Shown piece by piece: positions 1 to 10,824 of a stretch of DNA of 64,000 nucleotides (position 1 is the first letter of the stretch; every line of letters begins with the position of its first letter). Under the pieces are notes generated by a model. The model worked only from the letters and a program-made list of their open reading frames with translations, was not told where the DNA came from and searched no databases. The DNA lies in assembly GCA_026826555.1 (NCBI GenBank), contig JAKSZT010038599.1, positions 3,127,154-3,191,153 of the forward strand, given 5' to 3'. A program made the position numbers and the translations under genes. The DNA is from Tolypeutes matacus (taxonomy: Eukaryota > Chordata > Mammalia > Cingulata > Chlamyphoridae).

Positions 1-494
1 GGTGATATATATCCTTGGTACATCATAGATAATAGGAGTTTCCTGTAAACATAACTGTGTTTGGAAGTAGAGGTTGGTCTACCAAAGCAATATCAGTTTG
101 ATTCTGAAGTTTAGGTTTTGCAGGTCTTTGCTTTACTATGTGCCTCAAAGAGGGTCACATTGTGTGTTGCTATTCTTTTCTTATCTCTCAGCAAAATTCT
201 GTTGTTAGTTGTTATTGAAAACTTCTAAGCTTAGTAATAGGAAGCAGAGATTTATTCACTTTCGTTCTTCTTAAGCTTTATTCTTAGGCATGTACCATAT
301 CCCTGCGTTGTGAAGGTATGGCATTTTTAGTTCTGTTCCTCTGTCATCTGTAGTTGTGAACTCAGCATGTAATCCTGTGCCTCTCCTGGGAGTAGAGATT
401 TTTCCCCCATTCCCTGCCCAGCTGCAATGAGTTTTCATATAAGGGCAGTGGTAATTATTGCCTTCTTTCAACCCTCACCCCTCCCACCCTCTGC

Positions 495-495
<1 letters not shown>
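1..495. other. intergenic, nothing recognised
   Basis: AT-rich DNA with only short chance reading frames. I see no repeat family, exon or RNA gene that I can name. Confidence 0.5.

Positions 496-526
<31 letters not shown>
496..526. repeat. (CA)n microsatellite
   Basis: An almost pure run of about 13 CA dinucleotides in a C-rich stretch. It is a simple sequence repeat and probably length-polymorphic. Confidence 0.95.
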
Positions 527-984
527 GCCTTTTGTTTTCATGGAGCAAGAAAAGATGAATCTAGGTAGTATTCCTTGACTCTCCTGCATGGCTGTTGCTG
601 TTCCTCCCCATTAGATTTGCACACAATAGAAAATTCTTTATTAGTGCCTGGTGTGGTTGGTGAAGAAAGACCTCTACTAGAAGGTGTGCACATCCAGAAT
701 TTCTCTAGCCCCTGCCTGCCTGCACATGGCATTCATCAACTGTCAAGGGTTTTAGTTGAACTCTTTTTATTGTGTCCAGTTGTATCTACCTCAAGTGGAT
801 AAATGCTCACTTCTTCTCTCTTCATGCAGTAAATATCTCTCTGGCAATTGGTGCCTCTACAATCTCAGCTCTCTCTTGAGTTTAGAAAAATCCATGCAAT
901 TAAAATTAGTTGTTTTAAGCATGGGTTGGATGCTACTTTCAGCTCTTTACATCCTGAGGTAGAAGCCAGAAACAATGGGCTTTT
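527..984. other. intergenic, nothing recognised
   Basis: Only overlapping short open frames on both strands, without domain signals or codon-like structure. No repeat family identified. Confidence 0.4.
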
Positions 985-1215
985 GAAGATAAAATGAGAT
1001 GATAATAGTAGTAACCATAAATATATGTGTTCACAAGGTCAGTACTGTTCTATGTGCTTTATCTGCAACACATCATTAATCAACATGGAAACACAATGAG
1101 GTAGATACTAGAATGGTTTCTATTTTCCAGATAAAGTAACTGATGAAAATGGTGAAGTGAAGAGTAGGAACTGAAGCAGAGTACCAGACTCCATAGTCCA
1201 CATGATTAAGCATTA
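985..1215 (+). repeat. MIR SINE
   Basis: Sequence order matches the MIR core-SINE in forward orientation: a segment reading 'actgttctatgtgcttta', then a 'tgaggtagatac' block, a 'ttttccagataaagtaactg' block, and a tail with 'ccagactccatagtcc'. It is strongly diverged, as expected for an element older than the placental radiation. Assignment is from memory of the consensus. Confidence 0.8.
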
Positions 1216-1244
1216 AACCTCTTTGATTTCTGTCTCAGGAGGGA

Positions 1245-1312
1245 GTATGTGAAAGCACCTAACAGAGTTCCTGGCTATATTTAGTAGGTGCTCAGGAAAT
1301 ATTTTCATCCTT
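1245..1312 (-). repeat. MIR fragment
   Basis: The block 'agttcctggctatatttagtaggtgctcaggaaatatttt' (38 bp or so, quoted in part) resembles the reverse complement of the MIR 5' region. It lies close to the forward MIR and could be a separate old insertion. Confidence 0.5.
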
Positions 1313-2454
1313 TATCTGTTATTCTTTGTTTCAGGCTCTTGTTGACATTTACTGTCATCTCAAGAATGCCAAAGTCCATCAGAAAACAATTCTTGATCTT
1401 TTTTGAAAGCTTTTACAATACATTTTTTATACCGTCACATTGTTTGTGACACATTTTATTTAGCAGCTTGAGCACTTTAGTTCATGAAATAGAGTCCAAC
1501 TCCTTATTGATTCCATTTTCCCTTTCTTAGGGGAAAATATACGTTTCAACCTGTGTTATTCTTAGAGGTTAATAAATTGATTGAGTGGTTAATGGGGATG
1601 CTTGCTTCTTGTGGTTACTGTGCACAAGGCAGAAGCTTCCGGCCAGTAAGGAAGGCATCTAATGTAGGGTATGCTATTTTCCTTTTTGAGGTTAAAAATG
1701 AGTACACAAGCCACAGAGAAATAAATAATCTGTGTGTATTTATAGGAGCTGCACTATGCAATTTTGACTTAAGATATTTCCCAGAACAACAGCTCAGTCT
1801 TGCACTGATGATTTATAAAGACTAAGGTTGGTCTCTTGAAACTACAAATCTGTGACACTGATATCTTTAATTTCCTTTTGTTATATCCTAGGCTAACCCT
1901 ATCATTGTTATGCATCAACTGGTCACAAAAAGAGATATGCAGGTAGGTGCTTTCAATTTATCCTGAAACTATTTTCAGAGGCCACTCTTGATTTAATCAG
2001 AATTTCAAACATTTTCTTTCAGAGCAAGGTCGTCTCTTCATATCTTGTCAAGGAAAAGGACTCTCCAAAGTCTTAGAAAATGTTTCAATTTTAACCTTTT
2101 GAGACACAATGGTCTATGATGAATTAATAAGCTAATAGATCCCAATCAATTTTTTCACTCATTGTGACAATCAATTCATGGACTTCTAATTTTGAATTGA
2201 ATGGCTTTTCCCATAAATATGCCAATTCCAGTGGTTATCCTTTTTGGTTCAGAAGTCTTTTGCATTATGCATTTTCCTTCTTAAAAACTAAAATTTTTAA
2301 TCATTATATCCAATTATGTGAAATTTTATTCTTTGGGACAAGAATTTCTTACCTAAATCTCATTCATAAAAATCTAAAAAAAAATAATTTCATTTACGTT
2401 TTACCTTTATTTTATTTAGGATATAAGATTGTTTAGTATTTTTTAAAAAATTCA
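1313..2454. other. intergenic, nothing recognised
   Basis: AT-rich unique-looking DNA with frames of at most 90 codons and no domain signal. No splice-flanked exon pattern that I could defend. Confidence 0.4.
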
Positions 2455-3095
2455 TGTGGGAGACAGAATTCTAAGACTCCCAAAGATATGTGCTTTTTAT
2501 AATCTCTTCCTTTTTTGTGAAAGCAACCTATTAATATGAGATATCACTTCTGTGATTTTGTTATTTTATATGGAAAAAGAGATTTTACAGATGCAATTAA
2601 TGTTCCCAAACGATTGACCTTAAGCTAGGAAGATTACCTGGCTGGCCACAACCTACCACATGTGCCCTTTAAATCTGAATTTAGGTGTTCAGAAGATTCA
2701 AAGTACAAGAAGGAATTCACTGCACAAAAAGTGTTTGATATGCTGTGGCTGGTTTGTAGATGGAGGGTGCCCTGGGGCAAGGAATTTAGGTGTGTTCTAG
2801 TTGCTGAGAGTGGCCCTTACTACAAGGAAATGGGGACCTCAGTCCTACGTCTGCAAGGAACTTAATTCTGCCAACAAGAATGAGGTTGGAAGTAATTTTT
2901 TTCCCCAAGAGTCTCCAGACAAGAATTCAGTCTAATTGATAGTTTGATTTCAGCCTTCTGATACCTTGAGTAGAGAATCTACCTTATTCAAGGCTAATTA
3001 ACACCTACAGATGTGTAATCTAATAAATGGTTATTGTTTTATGCTGTTAAGTTTGTGGTAAATTGTATACTGCAATAGAAAACTTAACACACCTT
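2455..3095 (+). repeat. old LTR, probably MaLR type
   Basis: Forward order of blocks is LTR-like: a 5' part with 'acagaattctaagactcccaa', a middle part with 'ggaacttaattctgccaaca', and a 3' part with 'taataaatggttattgtttta' followed by 'gcaatagaaaacttaacaca'. The AATAAA about 60 bp before the end fits an LTR polyadenylation signal. A second copy of the same architecture is at about 15.65-16.20 kb. I infer an ancient MaLR-type solo LTR; the subfamily is not determined. Confidence 0.55.
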
Positions 3096-3744
3096 AATTC
3101 TGCTTGTGTTATTCACAGGCCTCATTCTCTTTCTATAGCTACAGATAGTTATGACCTTGTTACCTGGAAATTTAATTATTTAAGATAAAACTATATCCAT
3201 TAAAATAAAAAAGCCAAGTAGCTGTCACAAAGGTCATAAATTTACTTCCTGTGAGAGAGATCCATCCAGAGTCTAAAAACTCCTATATTGTTTATATTTT
3301 AATAAATGTCTTTAGCTCACACTTTCTAGTCTATAAGAATCAAAAGTTGAATATAAAGATATATATAGTGAGAAGTAAAGACCAAAAATCTCAAAGGTAA
3401 GAAAAAATGAAATTTTGAAAAACAGACTTAAGAACTACAGAAGCAAAGTAGTCTGAGGTGACTAACTCATCATTATGCTAATTTTCAGAAATTTAAGCAG
3501 TATCTGCCAAGTTTGGGTGAGTTTACTTTGACTCCTTAGAGGGGATAGGTGAAGTTAAGTACCAGATTTCCTATACTACCTTAAACCCCGAGAGGAGAAA
3601 AGCCCTCTGAAAGATGATCCCCATCTATGGAAGAGCAGAAGACAACCCTCAGTCCTTACTTATTAAAGAAGAGTTTAAGACCCTTTCCAACAAGAACTGT
3701 GTAATCCAATGGATCTGAATCATAAAAAAGAAATTAACTTTTTT
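3096..3744. other. intergenic, nothing recognised
   Basis: No gene or repeat recognised with confidence. The last 150 bases resemble the stretch upstream of the LTR end at about 6.69 kb, so an old LTR may begin in this interval. Confidence 0.35.
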
Positions 3745-3825
3745 GCCTGTATTCCCTGAGATTTTTGGACTGATTTGTAACCACAATATAACTTAGATTG
3801 CCCTGACTGATGGTTATACCTTCTT
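3745..3825 (+). repeat. LTR 3' end abutting L2
   Basis: The segment from 'ccctgagatttttgg' to 'cctgact' is similar to the end of the LTR at 6258-6692 and adjoins the same stretch of L2 sequence that follows that LTR. See the finding on the repeated LTR/L2 junction. Confidence 0.5.
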
Positions 3826-4100
3826 AAGTGTACTCCTTCATTAGTCTTTGTTTTAGATCAGTGCAACTTCCTTATTATTATTCCTTAAGTGTAAAATATT
3901 TAAATCATCCTAGACTCTGCTCTTCCTCTTTCATATTCCTCATACAGATCATTACTAAATCTTGTTGTTTTTATCTTCAAAATGTATTCACTTCTCACCA
4001 TTTACTGTTATACCTTGATCCAAACACTATGAGCTTATTATCTCTTGCCTCAATTATTACAGTAGCCTCCAAGCTGCTTTTTATGAAGACTGGCTCAACA
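3826..4100 (+). repeat. L2 LINE fragment (ORF2 3' region)
   Basis: Shares blocks in order with 6695-6990: 'caacttcc', 'gttgtttttatcttcaaaatg', 'ccacttctcaccat', and a Leu/Ala-rich 'cttgcctcaattattacagtagcctcc' region (27 bases, named only). I recognise this as the segment downstream of the reverse-transcriptase part of L2 ORF2. It is full of indels and not coding. Confidence 0.65.
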
Positions 4101-5328
4101 GCATTGGCCTAGGACTTGTATATCTCCTCAGCTAGTTCTACCATACTATTTGTGATTATTCCGAAACTAAAATTTGCATTCTCAGTGTGCAAGGAATTCT
4201 TTAACATAAGATCTATCTTATTAAATTAAGCACCTCAATTGAATGGTCTCAAAATTAAAACTGAGTGACTTATGCTAACTTTCCAAGTAAACTGAACATA
4301 TGCATAATCAATATTTTTAAAAGTATTATTATCATAATTATTAAACTAAGGACATAGAGATCCCAAAATATCTTATGCTTTAAAGTAAAGAAGAGGTCAA
4401 AAACACTATGCCAAACTGATACAGAGGCAAACCTGAAATGACTCAGATAGGCAAATTAGTGGCAAATTGAGCATCAAAATAAAGACAGTAACCTAGTATA
4501 ATACATAGGTCAAGTATAAAAAATTTCTGGTAAAATAGTTAAAGATATAAGTACCTGATTTACAATGAATCACACCAAGGTAATTCAACTGAAGTAAGGA
4601 GCTGTTACAACTGAAGTGTGGGCATGTCTAAGGGAACCAATAGGGTATGCTGAAGCCCTAGAAATCATTAGCAGTAGGAAGACTACTAGCGCACAAGGAG
4701 AACCTATTTGGAACCTGGGGAGAACTTGAATTGTGTAGCAGTAACTATTGGGAGTTGCTGGAGTTAACAAAGTACCTAAAGCAGGGAGGAGAAAGGATCT
4801 CTCTCTTCCCCATCTCCCTGATAACTTGCTGGTGCTTCCTATTAGTCTCCACTGGTGAGAGTGCCTAGGTGATGTATTCACAGGGGTCAGTCCCACATGG
4901 AAGAGAAGGGTAGAGGATGGTGGAAATGGATCTGGAAATGGAGCAAGCATATGACAACCTTCAAAATGTAATCTCTTTCCCACAGACCCTAAATTGCTGA
5001 AAATTATCATTTGATCTATTGCCAAGATTTGACTAGAATTTTCTTTTTCCAAGTCATATTAACTATATTTAATAATTAGTCAAATTACTCCTGGAACCTG
5101 ACAAAATTTTTTCATTTGATTGTCATCCAAAGTCTTTCTTTTTGTTCAAATCTGTCTTATAATGGATATTTTATTTTAAGAAATTCTCTGAGAGTCTACT
5201 CTTCAACATGCTGTTGCAAAATATCCCACAGATATTAGATTCCTCTTGACCTAGTGATACATTTTACCTTCCTTACATGTGACACAAATAGAGAAATGGA
5301 GAAACACTGTTGATAATGTTGAGAACAT
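4101..5328. other. intergenic, possibly an unclassified old repeat
   Basis: No gene found. A minus-strand frame of 155 codons at 4585-5052 has no domain signature, and its composition looks accidental. The GC-richer part at 4.60-4.95 kb may be an ancient interspersed repeat whose family I cannot name. Confidence 0.4.
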
Positions 5329-5550
5329 TAAAACTCCAAAAGTCGGGGAGCGGCTGTGGCTCACTCAGTAGGGCTCCCGTTTACCATATGGGAGGCCCCG
5401 GATTCGGTTCCCGGGGCCTCCTGGTGAAGGCAAGCCCGCCCGCACGGCGTGGATAGCTGACCCAGCGAGCACAGGCAGCAAGGGGGGAATAAATGAATAA
5501 ATAAATAAAATCTTTAAAAGTAAAAAAATAAAAAATAAAACTCCAAAAGT
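5329..5550 (+). mobile_element. DAS-type tRNA-derived SINE with 15-bp TSD
   Basis: The SINE body occupies 5344-5535 and is flanked by a perfect 15-bp direct repeat, TAAAACTCCAAAAGT, at 5329-5343 and 5536-5550. The head 'gcggctgtggctcac' and 'gattcggttccc' correspond to RNA polymerase III A and B boxes. The tail is A-rich (ataaataaataaaat). A TSD of this length with an A-rich tail indicates L1-mediated retroposition. This SINE type is known from armadillos, so the element is the main taxonomic marker in the window. The perfect TSD suggests a fairly young insertion. Confidence 0.93.
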
Positions 5551-5839
5551 AGTTTGATTCAAGGCACACAATTTCCACTTTATGCTTAAGGAAACTTAAA
5601 ATACTCTTTCATTCATCGTCGGTATTTCCCTCTCTACAATATCATTTTCATCAGTATAAAAACATATTCTAATATTCATCTTTAAAAGAAAGGGGAAAAA
5701 AAAGCCACATTTTTTACCCCTTTCTCTCACCAGATATTGCTTTCTTAATATCCCAACTCCTGAAATAACTTTTACAATTTCCTTTCTTCCAAAACTCTTG
5801 AACCTACTATTGTCAGGCATTTTTTCTTACCATTCACAG

Positions 5840-6257
5840 AAAAAATTTCTCTTAAGATCACCAATCACCTCCACACTAATAAATCATAGGTTGTTTTAGT
5901 TTCAATATTAACAACATTAAGCATGAAAGAACATTACTAACAAGTATTAATACTTGTTAATACTTAACATTCATAATAATACTTTATTATTCCCTTGGTT
6001 TCTCAAACATCATTTTTCTCTTGGTTTTCCTCCTACTCCAGTGGATATATTTTCTCAGTTTCATTTACTTGCTCTCCCTCACCTCCCTGACCATTCAACT
6101 CTATGTGTTCCATGGCTTAGATCTTGGTCTTCTCCACTATCTACATTTGTTCCTCAAGATTATATCTTTAAATATTTCATTATAACACAGTCCACTCACC
6201 TGAACTCCAGATTCTTATAGACAATTCCATATTTGGATCACTAGTGGGATGTCTAAT
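5840..6257 (+). repeat. L2 LINE ORF2 fragment, part 1
   Basis: Ordered similarity to the L2 (CR1-clade) reverse-transcriptase region: 'gatcaccaatcacctccac', 'ctggttttcctcctactcc', 'tctcagtttcattt' and 'cctgaactccagattcttat'. The copy is interrupted after 'gtctaatcagaattac' and continues at 6695. Reading frames are broken throughout. Confidence 0.7.
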
Positions 6258-6694
6258 CAGAATTACAGCCTGGGTATGTCCATTCTAACTGTCTTCTATG
6301 AATTGTAAAGGCTGTGAACCAAATATCTAACCTCCACCTTCCGGGCACATGTTAAGATGTATTTCTATACCCTGTTTGAACTTAAATGTGGACGTGTGAC
6401 TTTTTTTGGCTAAGGAAGTATGAGAGGCAGTTATGTGTTTTATTTCTGGAAGGAAGCTTAAAGTTTTAGTGCATGATTCAACATGTTTCCTTACTTGTGC
6501 TTAGAAGGTAAGTCACACATCCACATTGAGTCTTAGTCAGCCTGGGTCCTTGAGTGACTGTGGCAAACAGAACTGTTACCGTTGACTTTCTTTGGACATG
6601 TATCATAAGCCATAAATGAATTTTTGTTGTTTTTAGCCCCTGAGATTTTTAAATTGTTTGTTACTGTAGCATAACTTAATCTAACCTTCCTAAA
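6258..6694 (+). repeat. LTR inserted in L2
   Basis: A block of about 435 bp separates two adjoining parts of one L2 copy. Its 3' end reads 'gtcagcctgggtccttgagtg', 'ccataaatgaatttttgttg', 'cctgagattttt', 'gttactgtagcataactta'. That is a polyadenylation-like region followed by a terminal block typical of old mammalian LTRs. Exact termini and TSD are too decayed to fix. Confidence 0.55.
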
Positions 6695-7070
6695 TGTGCT
6701 CCCTTCTCTAATCTTCTACATTTTAGTTTCATACAACTTCATTCTTCTAGTTAGGTCTAAAATCTTTAAAACACCCTATATTCTCTTTTTTCCCCTCTCT
6801 CATTGAATATTCATTCATTGAATACCGTTGTTTTTATTTTCAATATGTATCCACTTCTCATCATTTTATGTTCCACCCTGATTTAAGCAACTCTAATCCT
6901 TATTATTCCTTGCCTCAATTTTTTGTAGCAGCTTCCAAACTGTCATTTATGTCCCTCACTTGCCTCCTTAAGATATGTTGTCAATCCAGTAGCCAGAAAA
7001 AAACTTTTAAATATAGGTCATATTATGTTTCTCATTGATCAAAACCATCCATGAGGAAAAGACGCTGAGT
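6695..7070 (+). repeat. L2 LINE ORF2 fragment, part 2
   Basis: Continuation of the L2 copy at 5840-6257. It contains 'ccgttgtttttattttcaat', 'ccacttctcatcat', 'ccttgcctcaat' and 'gatcaaaaccatccatg'. It is collinear with 3826-4100. Confidence 0.7.
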
Positions 7071-7374
7071 ATCACCCTCTGGTTTTGGAATCATTTAAAA
7101 ATATCAAGCCTGAGATTAACATCTTCCAGAACCCTCACCATAGCCACCACCACAATATGAGTGATAAAGCTTTTTAAATATCTAATTATTAAAGCAGGCT
7201 TAGGTTTTAATGCCAAAATTACATGTTTTTATTTTTGTATGAAGGATTCTAGAAAGTGCCAGCAAATATCAGCCCTCCTAAATTGAGAGAGGACAGGACA
7301 GATTTAGCCTTATATATTTTTATTTCTCTTTGATTTTAAGTCATTCAGAGGTATGCCTTTTGTCATACTATTTT
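7071..7374. other. intergenic, nothing recognised
   Basis: Short AT-rich spacer with no gene or named repeat. Confidence 0.4.
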
Positions 7375-7964
7375 TGTTTTAGCTTGCCAAAGGGCTGCTG
7401 TGCAAAGTACCAGAAATATGTTGGCTCTTATAAAGATTTATTTGGAGTAAAAGCTTACATTTCCAGGGCCATGAAAAGTCCAAACCAAGGCACCATCAGA
7501 GATACTTTCTCACCAAAGTCAGCTATGGTTGATCCTGGCATGTTGCCACTTGGTGAAGCAAGATGGCTGCTAAGCTCTGCCAAGATTTCAGCCTTCCCCT
7601 CTGGGTTCGCAATCTCCTATTGAGCTGCTGCATGTACCCAGCCTTTTGGGACTACATGTTTAAGTGATTGTCTCTCTTACAAAGCAGGTTCAAACATGGT
7701 GGCTTCCTTTACCTTTGTCTGTCTGAATGATTCTCTGTTTCCATTTTATCAGACACAGCAAGTGGGTGGAGACTCAATTTCAGTCATACATTACTGATGT
7801 AGTCCAATCAAAAGCCATAAAGCAATCTTATCAAGTAATCTAATCAAAGACCCCTTCAATGCATTCAATGCATTCAAAGGGTATCATACCCAGAGGAATA
7901 AACTAGTTTATAAATATAATCTTTCTTTCTTTGGGATCCACAAAAATAATATCAAACTGTCACA
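7375..7964 (-). mobile_element. solo LTR, family LTR-A
   Basis: On the plus strand it begins TGTTTTAGCTTGCCAAAGGG and ends AAACTGTCACA, so the element reads 5' to 3' on the minus strand. It shares order and wording with five other copies in the window: 'gcaaagtaccagaaat' near one end, 'ccagaggaataaactagttt' near the other. Internal parts are diverged. No TSD could be read. The strand was chosen because the copy at 38453 has its AATAAA near the opposite end. Confidence 0.75.
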
Positions 7965-8569
7965 ACACCCCTCTTGAAAAAGCAAAAATAATTTTTAAAT
8001 TCCCCATAAGCTTCCATTTTCTAAAGTTTGGTAAATTTTCCTGTATTTAGGAAAAGGTCTTGTAATTTAGAAATGTTAGTTTATCCAAGTGCCTACAAAA
8101 TATTGCAAATTGGCTTCAAACAAAAGAAAACATAATTGACAAACAAGAAAATTTCAAAAACAAAGGACATGGAAAACCAAAATTTTGAATTCAAGCAAAG
8201 GACCTTTTTGTTCTTCAGAAAAACCATAAAATAGACATGTATAATTTAGAAAGTAATATGGGCAGATTTTATACTCATTTTATGAGGACTGGAAGAATTA
8301 TCCAAAGCATATATAAATTGAATTAAGCATAGCTCTTCTATTATAAAACAAATTGTAGCATTAGCATTGGGTCCACATTATCAAATTTTGTGTTAGTCAT
8401 CTTGGACCTGAAAAATAATTTACTTCTGAAAACCTCAGTTTTCTTGCTTTAGAATAGGAATAATTATAACAGAATTGCTGTAAATCTTAATGAAATAATG
8501 TATATGAAGCAATAGTACATCTACATTTTTAAACACCCACATCTCTTCAAAGAAGAGGGGATTGGCTTT
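7965..8569. other. intergenic, possible MIR trace
   Basis: AT-rich. The part at 8425-8525 ('cctcagttttcttgctttag', 'aattgctgtaaatcttaatg') faintly resembles a reverse MIR. Nothing else recognised. Confidence 0.35.
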
Positions 8570-8905
8570 CTTTTCTTTTCATTTTTCCTTAAAATCAAGA
8601 TAATGCAATATTTTTACATTATGTCATTAAATAAATGTTCTACAAGATTTTTCTGGCTGCCTTGTAGTACATATTTTGGTAACATCATGCATTAACTCTT
8701 CAAATATGGTTAGGTATTTATATTGTTTCTAGTTATCCACTTGATGTAGTGCTTTACTGAACACTTGTGTGCATAAATCTTTGTACATATTTGATTTTCT
8801 TTTCTTTTTAAAAAATTCATAGAAGAAAATTATTAAATAAAGAGATTATTTTTAAGGTTTTGAAATGGATTGATAAATTGCTCTCAAGAATGGTATTATA
8901 AATTT
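8570..8905. repeat. old LINE-like fragment (L1/HAL1 type?)
   Basis: The stretch 'ttgtgtgcataaatctttgt', 'acatatttgatt' and 'attgctctcaagaatgg' follows the order of a common LINE 3' region seen in L1-related repeats. Divergence is high and neither family nor orientation is secure. Confidence 0.4.
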
Positions 8906-9734
8906 ATAGTAAATGACATAAGTAGGATTTCAGCCCATGCATAGTTAACTAAAAACTTATGCTCTTTTTGCAACATAAAGATGCCTATATTTTACCACAC
9001 TTTAGCTTACTTAAAGAAACTTTGAGGGAAGTAATAGACATGCCCTTAATAACGTGATTACCTATAAAAACAGAAATGGATTTATATAGCTTTCTTCTTA
9101 AGTAATCTTTGACAAGTCGAACATATAACCTAAAAGTATGTTTTAGTGAATGTAATAGACAAATGGAAATGTTATCATATTAACCAAGTGTGTGCATTTC
9201 TTATAGAAAACTTTCAAATGAGGACAGACCATAGATTGTTTAGAATTGTTGAATAACATATCTTTTAAACCAGTTTTCTTAAAGTTCACTCACATAGGGT
9301 AGGCTTCTTTTATGAATAGGGTAGCAGATAACTTATTGTTTAATTCTCTGGTAAGTGTCTGAAAGATGGTGTTTTATATTTCTAAAATATTTTATGTTTC
9401 TTCACCTAGAACATTTCCTGGCTCATAAAAGGGACAATAAACATTTGGTAAACAAGAATAAATAAGGGAAGATGCACATGCTTTGGAAACCAGTCAAACA
9501 ATGGTATGTCTGTGAGAATTTGAAAACCTGAGGGAAGATCGTATCACTACAATGTATGAGGTTTCCTTGCCTCATGTGAGCAAGGCAAACACTTTCTTAG
9601 AGCCACATATAATTGAATTGTAAACATGTCCCAAAATCTCTGATCAATGATAGACAAGAAACAAGCTGGAAAGTCTTGCTCTGCTTGCTAGTAGAATTTC
9701 ATCTCTTGGAGGAATTACAGGACATATTTACTCA
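8906..9734. other. intergenic, nothing recognised
   Basis: No gene, and no repeat that I can support apart from a faint MIR-like 'acatttcctggctcataaaa' around 9.41 kb. Confidence 0.35.
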
Positions 9735-9965
9735 TAGCATGCAGTATAGCCTAGAGTAAAACCATGGACTCCACAGTCAAAATGTCTTGCTTCAAATCTT
9801 CTCTCTCTATCCCCTCCCCACTGTACAATATTGGGCAAGTTACTTCCATTTTTTCATCTGTAAAATGGGAATGTTGTGAAGATTAAATATGGTCATATAT
9901 TCAAAGAATTCAGAACAGTGCTCAGACATCATGTTTGTTGGTAATATAAATACTTGCTGCTTGAA
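9735..9965 (-). repeat. MIR SINE
   Basis: Reverse-orientation MIR: 'ggactccacagtcaaaatg', 'ttgggcaagttacttcc', 'tcatctgtaaaatgggaat', 'gaagattaaatatgg' and 'gaacagtgctcagacatcat' occur in consensus order. This is a better-preserved copy than the one at about 1 kb. Confidence 0.85.
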
Positions 9966-10159
9966 TTAGCTTTCCATATCATTAAATTGCTTCTAAGTCA
10001 TTTGTACATTTTACATGCTCATAGGAATACATTAGAAAATTTGAGGCAAAACTGGATCATTCATAGCAGCAAGCAAAAGATCTATCAGAATAAACTTCAA
10101 AAGAAATGTACATAAATTGTATTAAGTAAACTAAGAATGTTACTAGCATATCTTTTTCC
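9966..10159. other. spacer
   Basis: Nothing recognised; it overlaps the start of a minus-strand chance frame only. Confidence 0.3.
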
Positions 10160-10800
10160 AGTCCTGTCAAAAAATATTTACCAAAGCCCAGCCATGTTCC
10201 CAACACTGAATTAGGTAATTGAATACAGTAATGAACCGGACATGTGAAATTTCCTTCCCTCATAATTCTTACATTCTGGTGGAGGGAAGTCATAATGTAA
10301 AAAAATATAGATTAATATAGAGATGATGGATGGATGGATGGATATGTTTGGGAAGAATACAGCAGAGTAACTGAAATTTTAAGTGAATGTCAGGGAGAAG
10401 ATGATATTCACGAAAACTTGGAAGAGGTAAGAGTCTAACCTTGAATAAACATGATTTCAAGGTAGATGATACAACCAGGACAAAGGTCCTGAGATGGGAG
10501 TGCACTTGTTGTGTTTGGGAAACAACAGAAAAGGTCACTGTGGCTATAGCAGAGTGAGTAAAGGAAAGAAAAGGAGATGAGATGAGGGTGGTAAAGGGGG
10601 CTTAAGTGATTGAGGGGTTGAATCATGTAGCACCTTGTAGGCTATTATAAGGACTTTGGCTTTGGTTTGAGTGAATGCAGGACTATTGCACAGAGAGACA
10701 TGACTGTTGTAAATAGAACGGTGTCTTGATGTGGTTTACATTGTGAAAGGAATGCTGTAGCTATTCAGTTGAGAATAGACTGAGTGGGTGGGTGGGTAAG
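10160..10800 (+). repeat. ancient LINE-type 3' repeat
   Basis: Blocks such as 'ggacaaaggtcctgagatgg', 'gtcactgtggctatagcaga', 'tcatgtagcaccttgtaggc' and 'aaggactttggctttggttt' match a widespread mammalian interspersed repeat that I associate with old L1 3' ends. A second copy appears at about 16.43-16.99 kb. It contains a short (GATG)n run at 10322-10345 and a (GGGT)n-like run near 10.78 kb. Confidence 0.55.
10322..10345. repeat. (GATG)n microsatellite
   Basis: Five tandem copies of the tetramer GATG/GGAT inside an old interspersed repeat. Confidence 0.85.
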
Positions 10801-10824
10801 TAAATGTGGAAAAAGTAAAGCCAG

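Noticed and set aside
4585..5052. 155-codon minus-strand open frame
   Set aside because: No domain, no coding-like composition, no supporting neighbour; probably chance in a GC-richer old repeat.
5344..5420. tRNA-like sequence with A and B boxes
   Set aside because: It is the head of a SINE with A-rich tail and TSD, not a tRNA gene; the same applies at 26475, 26611 and 32540-32612.
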